NCBI RefSeq assembly: GCF_016907715.1
Contig: NZ_JAFBCM010000001.1
Span: 7,068,001 to 7,132,000, forward strand
Source: Tenggerimyces flavus
GTDB lineage: Bacteria; Actinomycetota; Actinomycetes; Propionibacteriales; Actinopolymorphaceae
DNA length: 64,000 nt
Direction: 5' to 3'
Every line of letters starts with the position of its first letter. Positions within the stretch are counted from its first letter, which is position 1. The notes under the pieces are model-generated. The model saw only the letters and a list, made by a program, of their open reading frames with translations. It was not told the DNA's origin and did not search any database. A program made the position numbers and the translations under genes. Shown piece after piece: positions 28,681-38,255 of this stretch.

Positions 28681-29310
28681 GGGTGGCACCTTCCCGCTCA
28701 CCCCAAGCGTGCCACCGATGCGGCCTCCCTCAAACCTCCCTGCGCCGAATCGGCCTCCTCGACTTGCTCTGGAAGCGGCCAGGATCTACTCCTGTTCTCG
28801 TTGCGGGACTCGGTTCTGCCCAACGGCCGCAGTCGCGGCGTAGGCCGACAAGTCGATGACGACATGAGCCGCGCACCCGGTGGCCGGCAGGCTGCTCGCG
28901 AGTCCACGCAGTTCGGCGGCCTCAGCCGGCGCCGCCGATGGCGGGCCCGTGGGTCTTGAAGCGCAAGGCCGTTCGCGGCTGAACGCGGCCAGCGCCACCT
29001 GCTCGAGCTCGATAACGTGACCGGTGTCGCGGACTAGGCGGCCAACACCGTCGGGAGCGCGCCGTTGTGCGGCGAAAGTGGCGCCGCCGGCAGTCACGAC
29101 CCGAGCTCATCCGCGCGAGTCGAGCGCCGACCATGCGGGGCGGAACGGAGTAGGATTGCGGCGGAACGCGACCAGACCCCTGCGCTCTGACGGCGCGCTC
29201 GACCTCAAGCTCGACGGGCAACGCCCACCACCGGCCCAGGTCTGAGCCACTCCACCGCGACGAGCTCGGCGACCGTGGTGCGTTGACCGTTGACGACGCG
29301 GCGTCGCTCG
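28681..29310. other. Non-coding or decayed stretch
   Basis: About 630 bp between the penicillin-binding protein and the IS21 remnant. Frames on both strands are short and have no recognisable motif. It includes the promoter region of the penicillin-binding protein and perhaps the lost 5' end of the IS21 element. Confidence 0.5.
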
Positions 29311-30464
29311 TTTAGGCGAGCACGCAGCCCGTCCTCGCGGCACTCGAAGCGTTCATCGAGGGCCATCTGCACGCGTTCCATGTGCTGGGTGGCGTGCCGT
29401 TCGACAAGATTCGCTACGACAACTTGAAGTCCGCGGTGTCGCGGGTGCTGTTCGGCAGGAACCGGCCGAGTCGCAACGGTGGATCGCGTTCCGCAGCCAC
29501 TACGGCTTCGACGCGTTCTACTGTCAACCCGGTGGTGACGGCGCGCACGGAAAATGGTGGCGTGGAAGGCCAGGGCGGCCGGTTCCGCCGCACCCACCTG
29601 GTCCCAGTGCCGAAGGTCGACAGCCTGGTCAAGTTGAACACGCGGCTCGAGGGCTACGACCGCGCCGATGATGCCCGCCGGATCGCGAACCGGACCCGCA
29701 CCGTCGGAGCCGACTTCGCCCTAGAACACCCGTTGCTGCAGCGGCTGCCGGCGGAACCGTTCGGGGCCGGGCTCTGGCTGACCTCACGCGTCGATCGGCA
29801 CGCACGGGTGATGGTGCGCCAGTGCCAGTACTCGGTGCCAGCCCGTTTCATCGGTCGCCGCGTCCGAGTCCGGCTCGGCGCCTCAGATCTCGTCGTCCTC
29901 GACGGCCGCACCGGGATCGCGAGTCATGCCCGCTCGGTCCAGAAGGGCTCCCAGACCATGCTGCTGGACCACTACCTCGAAGTGCTTGTCCGCAAGCCCG
30001 GCGCTTTACCAGGCTCCACCGCCTTAGCCCAGGCCCGCAAGCAAGATCGGTTCACCTCCGCGCACGAGGCGTTCTGGGCCGCGGCAAGGAAACGACACGG
30101 CGACGCCGTCGGCACCCGCGCACTGGTCGAGGTGCTGCTCCTGCACCGCCACCTCGCCTTCGACGACGTAATCGCCGGGCTGACCGCCGCGGTCAGCGGT
30201 GCGACCAGCGCCGACGTCGTCGCGGTCGAGGCCCGCCTACACGCCAACCTCGCTGATCCCGCCGCTGATCGGGCCGCCGGTCGGGGCAAAGACCGCCAAT
30301 CGCCAACACCGCAAGGCCGAGATCTCCGTCGGCGGGGAACGGGTGGTGTCGCTGACCGAACGCCGGCTGCGGGACTTCCCGCCGGATCCTCGGCCCTTGC
30401 CCACCGTCGACCAATACGACGAACTGCTGCCCAAACCTCACCCCGGCCACACTGCAAACGCTGA
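29311..30464 (+). pseudogene. IS21 transposase IstA, truncated and frameshifted
   Basis: Starts mid-protein at PVLAALEAFIEGHLHAF, continues GVPFDKIRYDNLKSAVSRVL, then shifts frame around 29460 (AFRSHYGFDAFYCQPGG in a second frame) and returns for GGVEGQGGRFRRTHLVPVPK. A third frame carries the C-terminus VVSLTERRLRDFPPD. At least three lesions; cannot make an active transposase. Confidence 0.8.
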
Positions 30465-30479
30465 GTCGAGAGGATCAGC

Positions 30480-31120
30480 ATGGGCCCACGCCGCCGCCGC
30501 GCGATGACCGAAGAGGCCGCCGAGACAGCCGTCGACCAGGCCTGCCGCTCGCTGCGACTGCCGACCGTCCGGTCCCGCGTCACCGAGCTCGTCGACATCG
30601 CCGAACGCGAACAACTCACCTACCGCGGGTTCCTCGCCGAACTCCTGCTCGCCGAGTGCGACGACCGGGACCGGCGCCGCTCCGCCCGCCGCGTCAAGCC
30701 GCCGGGTTCCCACGGGAGAAGTGGCTGGCCGACTTCGACTTCGACGCCAACCCCAACATCAACCCCGCCGCCATCCACACCCTCGCCTCCTGCGCCTGGG
30801 TCCGCACCGGCGACCCGCTCTGCCTCATCGGCGACTCCGGCACCGGCAAGACACACCTGCCGATCGCGCTCGGCATCGCCGCCGCACAAGCCGGCCACCG
30901 AGTGAAGTACACCCTGGCCACCAAGCTGGTGAACGAACTCGTCGAAGCCGCCAGCGTCGCCATCGCCTCCAATGAATCCTTTGCCGGCTGGACGAAAACC
31001 TTCACCGACCCACGACTCTGCGCCGCCAGCGTCGACCGACTCACCTTCGCCGGCAACATCATCCAAACCGGCACCGACTCCTACCGCCTCGCCCACGCCC
31101 GCACCCTCAACGCCAGCTGA
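30480..31120 (+). pseudogene. IS21 helper ATPase IstB, frameshift plus internal deletion
   Basis: N-terminus TEEAAETAVDQACRSLRLPT, frameshift near 30705, then FPREKWLADFDFD and Walker A GDSGTGKTH. After LVNELVEAA the text jumps to NESFAGWTKTFTDPRLCAA, losing roughly 80 residues that include Walker B. C-terminal RLTFAGNIIQTGTDSYRLAH is intact. Confidence 0.85.
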
Positions 31121-31213
31121 CCAAGCCCCGGAGATGATCCTCAGTCCGGCACCACGCTCGGAAGGTGGGGCCAAATCAAGCCGCCACCATGGGGCCAGAT
31201 CAGGTTGACACTC

Positions 31214-31745
31214 AACCTCAGGTCCTCGAAGCTCAGGACCACTTGCAGAACCTCCTGCGGGGTCTGGTCGATGAGCTCGAACCTCGCCGCCGCCTCGGTG
31301 ATCGGCCGGATGTACGACACCAACCGCGCAGCTGGATCCGTCCGGCGATCGCGAGGCCGAGGACCGGGGTGTTGAACCGGTACCGGTCCCAGCGGTGCGG
31401 GAGCGCGGGAGCCACCCCGGAGATCTGGGAGGACACCACCGGCACCCGGTTGAGGTGGAACTCCTCCCCCCGCCGCAGGCCGACGGCGTCGCCAGGGACG
31501 AGGCGCGCCGCGATCACGCGGGAGCTGTAGGCCACCGAGCGGACGGCCTCGTGCAACGCACGCGCGTTGCCGCTGACCTCGATCGCCACGTCGGCGCCAC
31601 GACCTCCCGCCAGGTCGCGGATCCGTTCGGCGCCGTCGCCATCGCTCGCGTCCAACGTGACATCGACGCCGACGACGCGGGCGCCGTTCAGCCTGGCCAG
31701 CAGACGATCTCGCCGATGTGGAGGTCGGCGTCGAGCATGACGTTC
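31214..31745 (-). pseudogene. Fragment of a second copy of the zinc-type dehydrogenase
   Basis: Strongly similar to the C-terminal half of the intact dehydrogenase at 14040-15083: RGADVAIEVSGNARALHEA, FHLNRVPVVSSQISGVAPAL, then after a frameshift near 31330 IRPITEAAARFELIDQTP and EVLQVVLSFEDL. Two internal deletions remove the GLGVLGQNVAQ nucleotide loop and a stretch after NGARVVGVD. The N-terminal half is absent. A paralogue destroyed by, or before, the IS21 insertion at its 3' end. Confidence 0.8.
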
Positions 31746-31788
31746 CTCGACGATCGACCAAGCGCGTTTGAGGCGTAGGATCCCACGG

Positions 31789-32121
31789 ATGGCCTACGAC
31801 GACGAGCTTGCGGACCGCGTGCGAGAGCTGCTGGCGGGCGAGTCGGGAGTGACCGAGCAGCGCATGTTCGGCGGGTTGGCCTTCCTCCTCAACGGGAACA
31901 TGGCCCTTGCCGTGAGCCGGCAGGGAGGAATTCTGGTCCGAGTCGACCCTGAGGACGTCGACCGGCTCCTTGCCTCCTCTCGCGCCGAGGCGGCCGTCAT
32001 GGGTGGGCGGACGATGCGAGGGTGGCTGCGGGTCCACGCCACGCGGCTTCGTACCATCGAGCTCGCCCGTTGGGTGAGTCGAGGCGTCGAGTTCGCGAAG
32101 TCCCTGCCTGGGAAGGACTGA
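31789..32121 (+). CDS. TfoX/Sxy N-terminal domain protein
   Basis: 110 residues, single TfoX-N-like domain: DDELADRVRELLAG, EQRMFGGLAFLLNGNMALAV, GGILVRVDPEDVDRLLA, MRGWLRVHATRL. Small stand-alone proteins of this type are common in actinomycetes; unlike gammaproteobacterial TfoX they are not shown to control competence. ATG 31789 begins at the domain edge. Its stop lies three bases from the end of the convergent PEP-synthase-like gene. Confidence 0.85.
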   Translation: MAYDDELADRVRELLAGESGVTEQRMFGGLAFLLNGNMALAVSRQGGILVRVDPEDVDRLLASSRAEAAVMGGRTMRGWLRVHATRLRTIELARWVSRGVEFAKSLPGKD

Positions 32122-32124
32122 CGG

Positions 32125-34494
32125 CTACCCGGTCACGCGACCGGCGCCGCCGTCGACCGTTACGATCTGGCCGTCTACGAGTGTGGCGGTGCCCCTTCCC
32201 GTCGCCATGATCGCGGGGATGCCGTACTCCCTGGCGATGATCGCGGCGTGCGAGGCGACGCTCCCGGAGTCGACGACGACGGCGGCGGCGAGGTGGAACA
32301 GGGGCGTCCAAGCCGGGTTGGTATACGGGCACACGAGTATGTCGCCCTTGCGCAGAGTGGCGAAGTCGCTCGTTCCGAGGACGACTCGCACCGGCCCGGT
32401 GGCTCGCCCGCTGGCCGCTGGCGCCCCGGTAAGGAGAGCGTCGTCCCCCGTGTCCGGTACGTCCGACAGTGCGGCGACGTCGATCATCGGGACGTCCGCG
32501 AGCTCTTCTCGGCGGGCCGCTCTGCACGCGACCGCGGCGCGGAGGCGCGAGGCCTCGGCATCGGGAACGCTTGGCACGTGAGGAATGCCCTCGAGCTCCT
32601 CAAGCCGCAGGTGGAACACCTCCTCCGGCTCGTTCAACACGCCCTCGTGGTGGAGCCGCGTGCCGATCTCGAGCAGTGCTCGACGAAGCACCGACATAGG
32701 ACGGGTCATGTGATAGTGCGTGTCCTCGCGGAAGGCGATGCCAGCGCTCGCCACAGCGACTAGTCGCTCCACCGATCGCCGCGTCGGTGACCATCGCATT
32801 GCCGTATGCGTACGGAGTGCGTTCATTGCGAGCTCCGCACGGGTGGTGGTCTCGGACGCCTCGGGCTGGCTCGCCATGGCGGCGAGCATGCCAAGGACGG
32901 CTGCGGGTTCCTCGCTCCAGGTCGGCGCCGACACGTATGCCGGGCTCGACGTCTCGCGGTGCCCGTGGCGGTGGAGAAAGTCGGCGAGGGCGTCGCCGAA
33001 CTCCGCGAGCTCGGCACGTTCCCTCAACTGGTGCAACACCTCAGGTGACTCGAGTTCGACGAACGCGCGCGCCAGGGAGGCATCGGCACGAACCCTCCGC
33101 GCGAGCATGTCCAGCTCGGCGTTCGCCTCGGCCGTGAGCGTCGGCGCGCCGATGATCAGGTCCGCGAAGAGGGCACGCCGGCCGAGGGCGCGGAGGACCA
33201 ACCAAAGGCCTACGCCTGCCAGCAGGACCCGTGGCAGGTACGACTTTCGGAGCTCCACGATGGGCCTGGCCAGCGCCATGATCCGACGAGGCGAACCGAC
33301 AAGCGCCGGCCACGACAGGGAGGCCGGTTGCTGTCGGGCCACCTCCTCCAAACCTCGTTCGAACTCGCGGAACCGCGGGTCCTCGGTCCACCGCGTGTGG
33401 TCGTGGCGCGCTGCTCGGCTGACCACCCGGAACGGCGCGGTCAGAGTACGGGGCGTAGGCCGCAGGGCCGGCGGGACGAACCGTTCCACGATCCCGTCGA
33501 TCTCGGGTAGTGCCTGCTCGAAGGCGTTCGAGATGCCGAAGAACTCGGTCAGCAAGCCACCCTGGAGCCCAAGCGGGCCGTGCGGGACCCAGGTGGTCAT
33601 GTCCAGGGGGTACGGGCGGCTGTTGATGTAGTCGGCGATCGTTCGGGCGAACCTGCGCTGCCTTCCGGTGAGCGGTGGGGCGGGTAGGGCGGTCATGGGC
33701 CGGGCCTGCACGAGCCAGATCGTGCCCTCCGCCGAGGCCCATTCGATGTCCTGCGGGCAGCCGAAGTGGCGGGCGACGATGCGCCCGAGTCGTGCGAGCT
33801 CACGGAGCGACCTGCGGGACATCACCGGACGGATCGATCTCCCGCGACCGCTGGCGCCATTCGCCTGACCTCCTCCTCTCGACCATTCCGTCAGACGGTC
33901 GCGACGACCGAGGACGTAGTGGTCCGGTGTGACCAGGCCGGAGACCAGCGCTTCCCCTAGCCCTTCGCAGGCGTCGACTACGACCTGGTTGCGGTCACCG
34001 GTCACCGGGTGGGCAGTGAACATCACGCCCGCGTGATCGGCATCGACCATGCGTTGGACGATCACCGCGATCCTCGCCTGCCCGGTGATGCCCTGCCGCT
34101 GTCCGTACGCGAGCGCTCGCTCCGTCGACAGGGAGGATTGGCACTGCCGTATGGCCTCAAGAAGGCTGTCGAGACCGCGCACGTCGAGGAACGTGTCGTA
34201 CTGCCCGGCGAACGTCGCGTCCGGAAGATCCTCCGCGGTGGCGCTCGATCGTACGGCCACCGGCCCGTTCCCAAGGGTCCGATAACCCTCGACGATCGCC
34301 GCACGCACGGATGCGGAAAGGTGCTCGACGCGAGTCGTGACGATGAAGGCCTCGGGCACCGGTAGGCCTTTTCGCGCGAGCTCGCCGAGGTTGGCGCCCT
34401 TGCCTCCGACGAGGCTGACGTCCTCGGCGCCCACTTCGCCGAGCCAGACGATCGGCTCGTCGAGATCGGCTGTCTTACGCTGGCTGACGGTCAT
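32125..34494 (-). CDS. PEP synthase/rifampin phosphotransferase-like protein
   Basis: 789 residues from ATG 34494 with GAGGAG seven bases upstream. N-terminal pyruvate-phosphate-dikinase ATP-binding domain (VSLVGGKGANLGELARKGLP, AVRSSATAEDLPDATFAGQY, MFTAHPVTG), a helical middle domain, and a C-terminal swivelling PEP-utiliser domain with the phosphorylatable His in GSVASHAAIIAREYGIPA. This three-part layout fits rifampin phosphotransferase (ATP-dependent antibiotic phosphorylation) as well as PEP synthase-like proteins; the choice cannot be made by eye. Ten bases downstream of a TetR regulator in the same operon, which favours induction by a small molecule. Confidence 0.82.
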   Translation of the reverse strand: MTVSQRKTADLDEPIVWLGEVGAEDVSLVGGKGANLGELARKGLPVPEAFIVTTRVEHLSASVRAAIVEGYRTLGNGPVAVRSSATAEDLPDATFAGQYDTFLDVRGLDSLLEAIRQCQSSLSTERALAYGQRQGITGQARIAVIVQRMVDADHAGVMFTAHPVTGDRNQVVVDACEGLGEALVSGLVTPDHYVLGRRDRLTEWSRGGGQANGASGRGRSIRPVMSRRSLRELARLGRIVARHFGCPQDIEWASAEGTIWLVQARPMTALPAPPLTGRQRRFARTIADYINSRPYPLDMTTWVPHGPLGLQGGLLTEFFGISNAFEQALPEIDGIVERFVPPALRPTPRTLTAPFRVVSRAARHDHTRWTEDPRFREFERGLEEVARQQPASLSWPALVGSPRRIMALARPIVELRKSYLPRVLLAGVGLWLVLRALGRRALFADLIIGAPTLTAEANAELDMLARRVRADASLARAFVELESPEVLHQLRERAELAEFGDALADFLHRHGHRETSSPAYVSAPTWSEEPAAVLGMLAAMASQPEASETTTRAELAMNALRTHTAMRWSPTRRSVERLVAVASAGIAFREDTHYHMTRPMSVLRRALLEIGTRLHHEGVLNEPEEVFHLRLEELEGIPHVPSVPDAEASRLRAAVACRAARREELADVPMIDVAALSDVPDTGDDALLTGAPAASGRATGPVRVVLGTSDFATLRKGDILVCPYTNPAWTPLFHLAAAVVVDSGSVASHAAIIAREYGIPAIMATGRGTATLVDGQIVTVDGGAGRVTG

Positions 34495-34504
34495 CGAGTT
34501 CTCC

Positions 34505-35158
34505 TCATGTACGCCGCGAAGTGCCCGGCCGCGTGCATTCCAGGAACCACCTGACGTGTGTCCGCGCTCGCCTCCGCGCCTGCTTCCTGTCCTCGTCGTC
34601 GGCACCCGCGTGGAGGTGGTCGAGTCGAAGAGTCACGACGGGCGCGATGAACTCCCACGCCAGATGCTCGGCGGGGAAGTCAGCTCGGATGGCGCCCTCC
34701 CGCATCCATCGTTGAAACAGGGCGCCGAGACGCGCGCGAGTCTCGGCGACGCTCGCCCAGAACGTGTCGGCCACCACCGGCGAGGCCGGACCGCCCTCCC
34801 GCAGCAGGAAGCTGAGGAACCTCCTGGCCTCGTCCTTCTCCCAGGCAGTCAAGAGCGCACGGACTATCTGGGGAAGGACAAGGTCGGGCGGAGCATCGCG
34901 TTCCGCCACTTCCAGAGCAAGCAGGCGATCTTTGCCGCCCTTCTCGTCGACTCCACCACCGCGGTGCTCGATGTGGCGGTGCGCAAGGCGGGCGTAGATG
35001 GCGCTCTCCCGGACACCCACGCCCCGCGCGATCTCTCGGATCGAGGTTGCCGCGTAGCCGTCGCGGGCGAAGCCCGCGAGAGCGACGTCGAGGATCCTGC
35101 GATGCGTGGTTGCCCCGTCCACTTTCCGTGGGCGCCCACGCGTTGGGCGAGGTTGCAT
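34505..35158 (-). CDS. TetR family transcriptional regulator
   Basis: About 217 residues. Helix-turn-helix at the N-terminus: RRILDVALAGFARDGYAATS then IREIARGVGVRESAIYARLAHRH. The C-terminal part is a variable ligand-binding helix bundle. The start is uncertain: ATG 35158 gives the common MQPRPTRGRPRK opening; ATGs at 35170 and 35182 are alternatives and none has a clear ribosome binding site, so the message may be leaderless. Upstream are two palindromes likely bound by this protein. Probably represses itself and the PEP-synthase-like gene. Confidence 0.88.
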   Translation of the reverse strand: MQPRPTRGRPRKVDGATTHRRILDVALAGFARDGYAATSIREIARGVGVRESAIYARLAHRHIEHRGGGVDEKGGKDRLLALEVAERDAPPDLVLPQIVRALLTAWEKDEARRFLSFLLREGGPASPVVADTFWASVAETRARLGALFQRWMREGAIRADFPAEHLAWEFIAPVVTLRLDHLHAGADDEDRKQARRRARTHVRWFLECTRPGTSRRT

Positions 35159-35185
35159 GGAGATGACCATGAAACGAATCATAAA

Positions 35186-35199
35186 TGAACGATCGTTCA
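35186..35199. promoter_or_regulatory. TetR operator candidate 1
   Basis: Perfect 14-bp palindrome TGAACGATCGTTCA just upstream of the regulator start. Shares GAACGATCGTT with the second site, 34 bp away centre to centre. Confidence 0.65.
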
Positions 35200-35221
35200 C
35201 TCGCCAGTCATGAAATAAACG

Positions 35222-35231
35222 AACGATCGTT
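35222..35231. promoter_or_regulatory. TetR operator candidate 2
   Basis: AACGATCGTT palindrome flanked by AT-rich bases (AAATAAAC upstream), a likely promoter zone for the TetR operon. Same core as site 1. Confidence 0.6.
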
Positions 35232-35777
35232 AAGAACTTGACCAGCGGAATCGTCGTCGAAGAAGCGGCGAACGTCGAACTACTTCGCTGTCAGGACCAT
35301 GTCGAACTCTGCGATGCCCTTGAGCTCGCATGTCGGGTGGTGGAAGTCGCGCGCGCACTGACCTGGGAACGCGCACTCAGACAGGCACGCTCCGACGAGC
35401 TCGACGCTTCCTACGCCACCGCGCCGATCCGCTGCCTGCACTCGCTCCTGGACGACTCCCACCTCGGCGGAGCCTGACGTCCCCGCAATAGCCCACGACT
35501 TGATCACCCGCGTAGAGGAGGAATGATGAGCCTGAGCAGCAACTCGATCCAGACCTCGGTCGCGGTCTCCGACCAGACCCGCTCCACCTGCACCAGCTGG
35601 AGCAGCTGGTGCACCACCGCGCCGGCAGGCGCATCTGTTGGTCGGGGCGCTGGCACATTCGAGCAAGTGGCGCGGCGTGCTCGCCGACGCCGAAGACTTC
35701 CCGCACCTTCTGCCTGTGCTGGAGTCCTCCATCCCCGAACTGACGGGCACGGCCTCCTAAGAAATCCCCGCGGAGCG
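35232..35777. other. Unassigned stretch with possible decayed frame
   Basis: No intact gene recognised. A good ribosome binding site (GAGGAGGAATG) precedes ATG 35526, but the frame is odd (Ser/Thr-rich, then Arg-rich). In a second frame a protein-like tail reads LLVGALAHSSKWRGVLADAE and ends at the stop near 35760, suggesting a frameshifted remnant. I cannot assign a family. Confidence 0.4.
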
Positions 35778-35804
35778 TGTAACGCCTTGGCGTACTGCTG
35801 ACAC
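35778..35804 (+). promoter_or_regulatory. Candidate ECF-sigma promoter of the MFS/hydrolase/sigma operon
   Basis: TGTAACGC at 35778, a 14-base spacer, then GACAC at 35800-35804, ten bases before the MFS ATG. The same two boxes with the same spacer and the same distance to a start codon occur at 39177-39203. The GTAAC-type -35 box and the short spacer fit ECF sigma recognition; the sigma encoded in this operon is the obvious candidate. The transcript would be leaderless or nearly so. Confidence 0.6.
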
Positions 35805-35813
35805 TGCACCGCC

Positions 35814-37415
35814 ATGAGCACACAACTTGTCGAGCGGACGCCCCTAGCTGCGCGGAAAGCAACACGGCGCGAGTGGATCGGCCTTGCCGTCCTCGCGCTC
35901 GCCTGCTTGCTGTACGTGATGGACCTGACGGTGCTGCATTTCGCGGTTCCGGCCATGAGCGCCGACCTGCAGCCGACGAGCACCCAGCTGCTTTGGATCA
36001 TCGATGTGTACGGGTTCATGGTGGCTGGCGCGCTCGTCACGATGGGCACCCTCGGCGATCGGATCGGCAGGAGGCGGTTGCTGATGGTCGGTGCAGCCGC
36101 GTTCGGAGTCGTGTCGATCCTGGCGGCGTTGTCGACGAGCTCGGAGATGCTGATCGTCAGCAGGGCGCTCCTCGGGATCGCCGGTGCGACGATTGCGCCG
36201 TCGACGCTGTCGCTGATCTTCCACATGTTCCAGGACCCGAGGCAGCGGACGTTCGCGATCGGGATTTGGGTCGGCGCCTTCTCTGCCGGCAGCGCGATCG
36301 GTCCCGTCCTGGGCGGAATCCTGCTCGAGAGGTTTTGGTGGGGCTCGGTGTTCCTGCTGGCGTTGCCGGTCATGGCCGCGCTGCTCGTCCTCGGGCCGAG
36401 GGTGCTGCCGGAATATCGTGACCCGAAGGCCGGCCGGCTCGACCTTCTCAGCGCCGGCATGTCGGTCGTCGCGCTGCTCGGCGTGGTTTTCGGGTTGAAG
36501 CAGATCGCCCAGGACGGCCTCGCCGCACTGCCGGTGGCGACCATCATCGGTGGCGTCGTCGTGGGAGCGCTGTGGGTTCGCCGTCAGAAGCGGCTCGCCA
36601 ACCCAATGATCGACCTCAGCCTGTTCCGGGTGCGGCGTTTCAACGTCGCGCTCGCCGTCAACTTCCTAGCGATCTTCGTACTGGTGGGCTACTTCCTGTT
36701 CGTCGCCCAGTACCTGCAGCTCGTTCTCGGGCTGTCAACACTTGAGGCCGGTCTGTGGTCTGCGCCGTCAGCCGTCGGATTCATCCTGAGCTCCCAGCTC
36801 GCGCCGCGGGTGCTGCAGCGCGTTCGGCCGGCATACGTGGTCGCGGGCGGCCTGGCAGCCTCATCGATCGGGCTGTTCCTTCTTACCCTCGTGGGGACGC
36901 AGCAGGGCCTACTCTTGCTGGTGGCGGGAGCGGTGGTGATCTCTCTCGGTATGGGTCCGGTGTTCGGCCTGACCACGGAGATGGTCGTGGGCTCCGCCCC
37001 GACGGAACGAGCCGGTGCGGCGTCAGGCATCGCGGAGACCGCCTCCGAACTCGGCGGAGCGCTCGGCATCGCCGCCCTCGGAAGCGTCGGGATCGCCATC
37101 TATCGCGGCGGGATCGCTCGCAATCTGCCGGAAGGCGTGCCCGCGGACGCCGCGGACGCGGCGCGGGACACCCTTGGCGGAGCGGTCGCGGCCGCTGGGA
37201 CCCTTCCCGACCCTACGGGCGCGGCTCTGCTGGACGTGGCGAGGGAGTCGTTCGTGGCGGGCCTGCAACTGAGCTCACTCGCCGCAGCTGTCGTCGCCGC
37301 GGGGATCGCCGTGGTAGCGGCGGTCGCGTTGCGCGACAAGGCATCAGACGGTGCCGTAGACCAGCCGACCGACGAGGTCGAGACGTCCGACGAGCCCCTT
37401 CCCTGCGCAGCATGA
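35814..37415 (+). CDS. MFS drug transporter, DHA2 (14-segment, EmrB/QacA) type
   Basis: 533 residues with about 14 hydrophobic segments. Motif A is seen as GTLGDRIGRRRLLM after segment 2; DLTVLHFAVPAMSADLQPTS carries the acidic residue of segment 1; motif C region GIAGATIAPSTLSLIF. Proton-driven export of cationic drugs or antiseptics is typical of the family. First gene of an operon with a hydrolase, an ECF sigma factor and an anti-sigma factor, so export is probably part of a stress response. Confidence 0.92.
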   Translation: MSTQLVERTPLAARKATRREWIGLAVLALACLLYVMDLTVLHFAVPAMSADLQPTSTQLLWIIDVYGFMVAGALVTMGTLGDRIGRRRLLMVGAAAFGVVSILAALSTSSEMLIVSRALLGIAGATIAPSTLSLIFHMFQDPRQRTFAIGIWVGAFSAGSAIGPVLGGILLERFWWGSVFLLALPVMAALLVLGPRVLPEYRDPKAGRLDLLSAGMSVVALLGVVFGLKQIAQDGLAALPVATIIGGVVVGALWVRRQKRLANPMIDLSLFRVRRFNVALAVNFLAIFVLVGYFLFVAQYLQLVLGLSTLEAGLWSAPSAVGFILSSQLAPRVLQRVRPAYVVAGGLAASSIGLFLLTLVGTQQGLLLLVAGAVVISLGMGPVFGLTTEMVVGSAPTERAGAASGIAETASELGGALGIAALGSVGIAIYRGGIARNLPEGVPADAADAARDTLGGAVAAAGTLPDPTGAALLDVARESFVAGLQLSSLAAAVVAAGIAVVAAVALRDKASDGAVDQPTDEVETSDEPLPCAA

Positions 37416-37461
37416 ACCTCTCGGCCACCGCCGACCACATCAAGCCTCAAGGAGAACCCTG

Positions 37462-38196
37462 ATGTCGCTCTACGTCCAGCTCGGTGAGGTGTACACCTAC
37501 TACGAAGACGACGGCGCCGGGGAGGCTCTGGTGCTCTTGCACCCAGGGCTCGCCGACTCCCGGTCCTTCGAGCTCAACGTGCCAGGCCTGGCTGAGCAGT
37601 TCAGGGTGTTCAGGCCGGATCGGCGAGGTCACGGCCGCACCCCAGACGTCGACGGCCCGATCTCCTACGAGCAGATGGCGCGGGACACGATCATGTTCCT
37701 CGAGCAGGTCGTCGGTGGACCGGCCTTTCTGGTCGGCCACAGCGATGGTGCTCCCGTTGCCTTGCTGGTGGCGCTGAGGCGGCCGGATCTGGTCCGCAGG
37801 CTCGTCGTCGGCGCCGGCGTCTTCCACCACGACGGCTGGGCGCCCGGCGTGATCGACCTCGACGAGGAGACCACAGCGTTCTTCATCGAGTACCACGGTG
37901 CCGTGTCACCTGACGGGCCACAGCACTTCCCCATCTTCGCAGCGAAGATGCACCGGATGCATACCGACGAGCCCACACTCACCATCGCCGATCTCGCCGG
38001 CTACCCAGGGCCGGCGATGGTCATGGTCGGCGACGGCGATGACGAGATCCCCATGTCGCATACTCTTGCCTTCCGCGACGGATTGCCGAACGCTCAGCTT
38101 GCCGTCGTTCCTGGCACCGCGCACGGGCTGTTCGCCGAGAAACCCGACCTGTGCAATCGGATCGTCATCGACTTCCTCACCGAGGAATCGGTGTGA
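37462..38196 (+). CDS. Alpha/beta hydrolase
   Basis: 244 residues. Nucleophile elbow VGHSDGAPVALLVALRRPDL (GxSxG), oxyanion region LLHPGLADSR, acid in MVGDGDDEIP, catalytic His in GTAHGLFAEKP. Short cap. Preceded by AAGGAGAACCCTG, a good ribosome binding site nine bases before ATG. Substrate unknown; lies between a drug exporter and the sigma factor of the same operon. Confidence 0.9.
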   Translation: MSLYVQLGEVYTYYEDDGAGEALVLLHPGLADSRSFELNVPGLAEQFRVFRPDRRGHGRTPDVDGPISYEQMARDTIMFLEQVVGGPAFLVGHSDGAPVALLVALRRPDLVRRLVVGAGVFHHDGWAPGVIDLDEETTAFFIEYHGAVSPDGPQHFPIFAAKMHRMHTDEPTLTIADLAGYPGPAMVMVGDGDDEIPMSHTLAFRDGLPNAQLAVVPGTAHGLFAEKPDLCNRIVIDFLTEESV

Positions 38197-38255
38197 GAAC
38201 GACCGAGACGTCACTGTCCAAGCCGCGCCATCGATTGGGTCGCTATGCTGCGCGG

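Larger units (their letters stand above)
29311..31213 (+). mobile_element. Degenerate IS21-family element, 5' end missing
   Basis: Remnants of istA and istB in order, ending with the repeat pair TGGGGCCAAATCAAG and TGGGGCCAGATCAGG (about 31168-31207) typical of IS21 ends. The 5' half of istA and the left terminus are gone. The right end lies against the 3' end of a dehydrogenase fragment. Confidence 0.8.
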
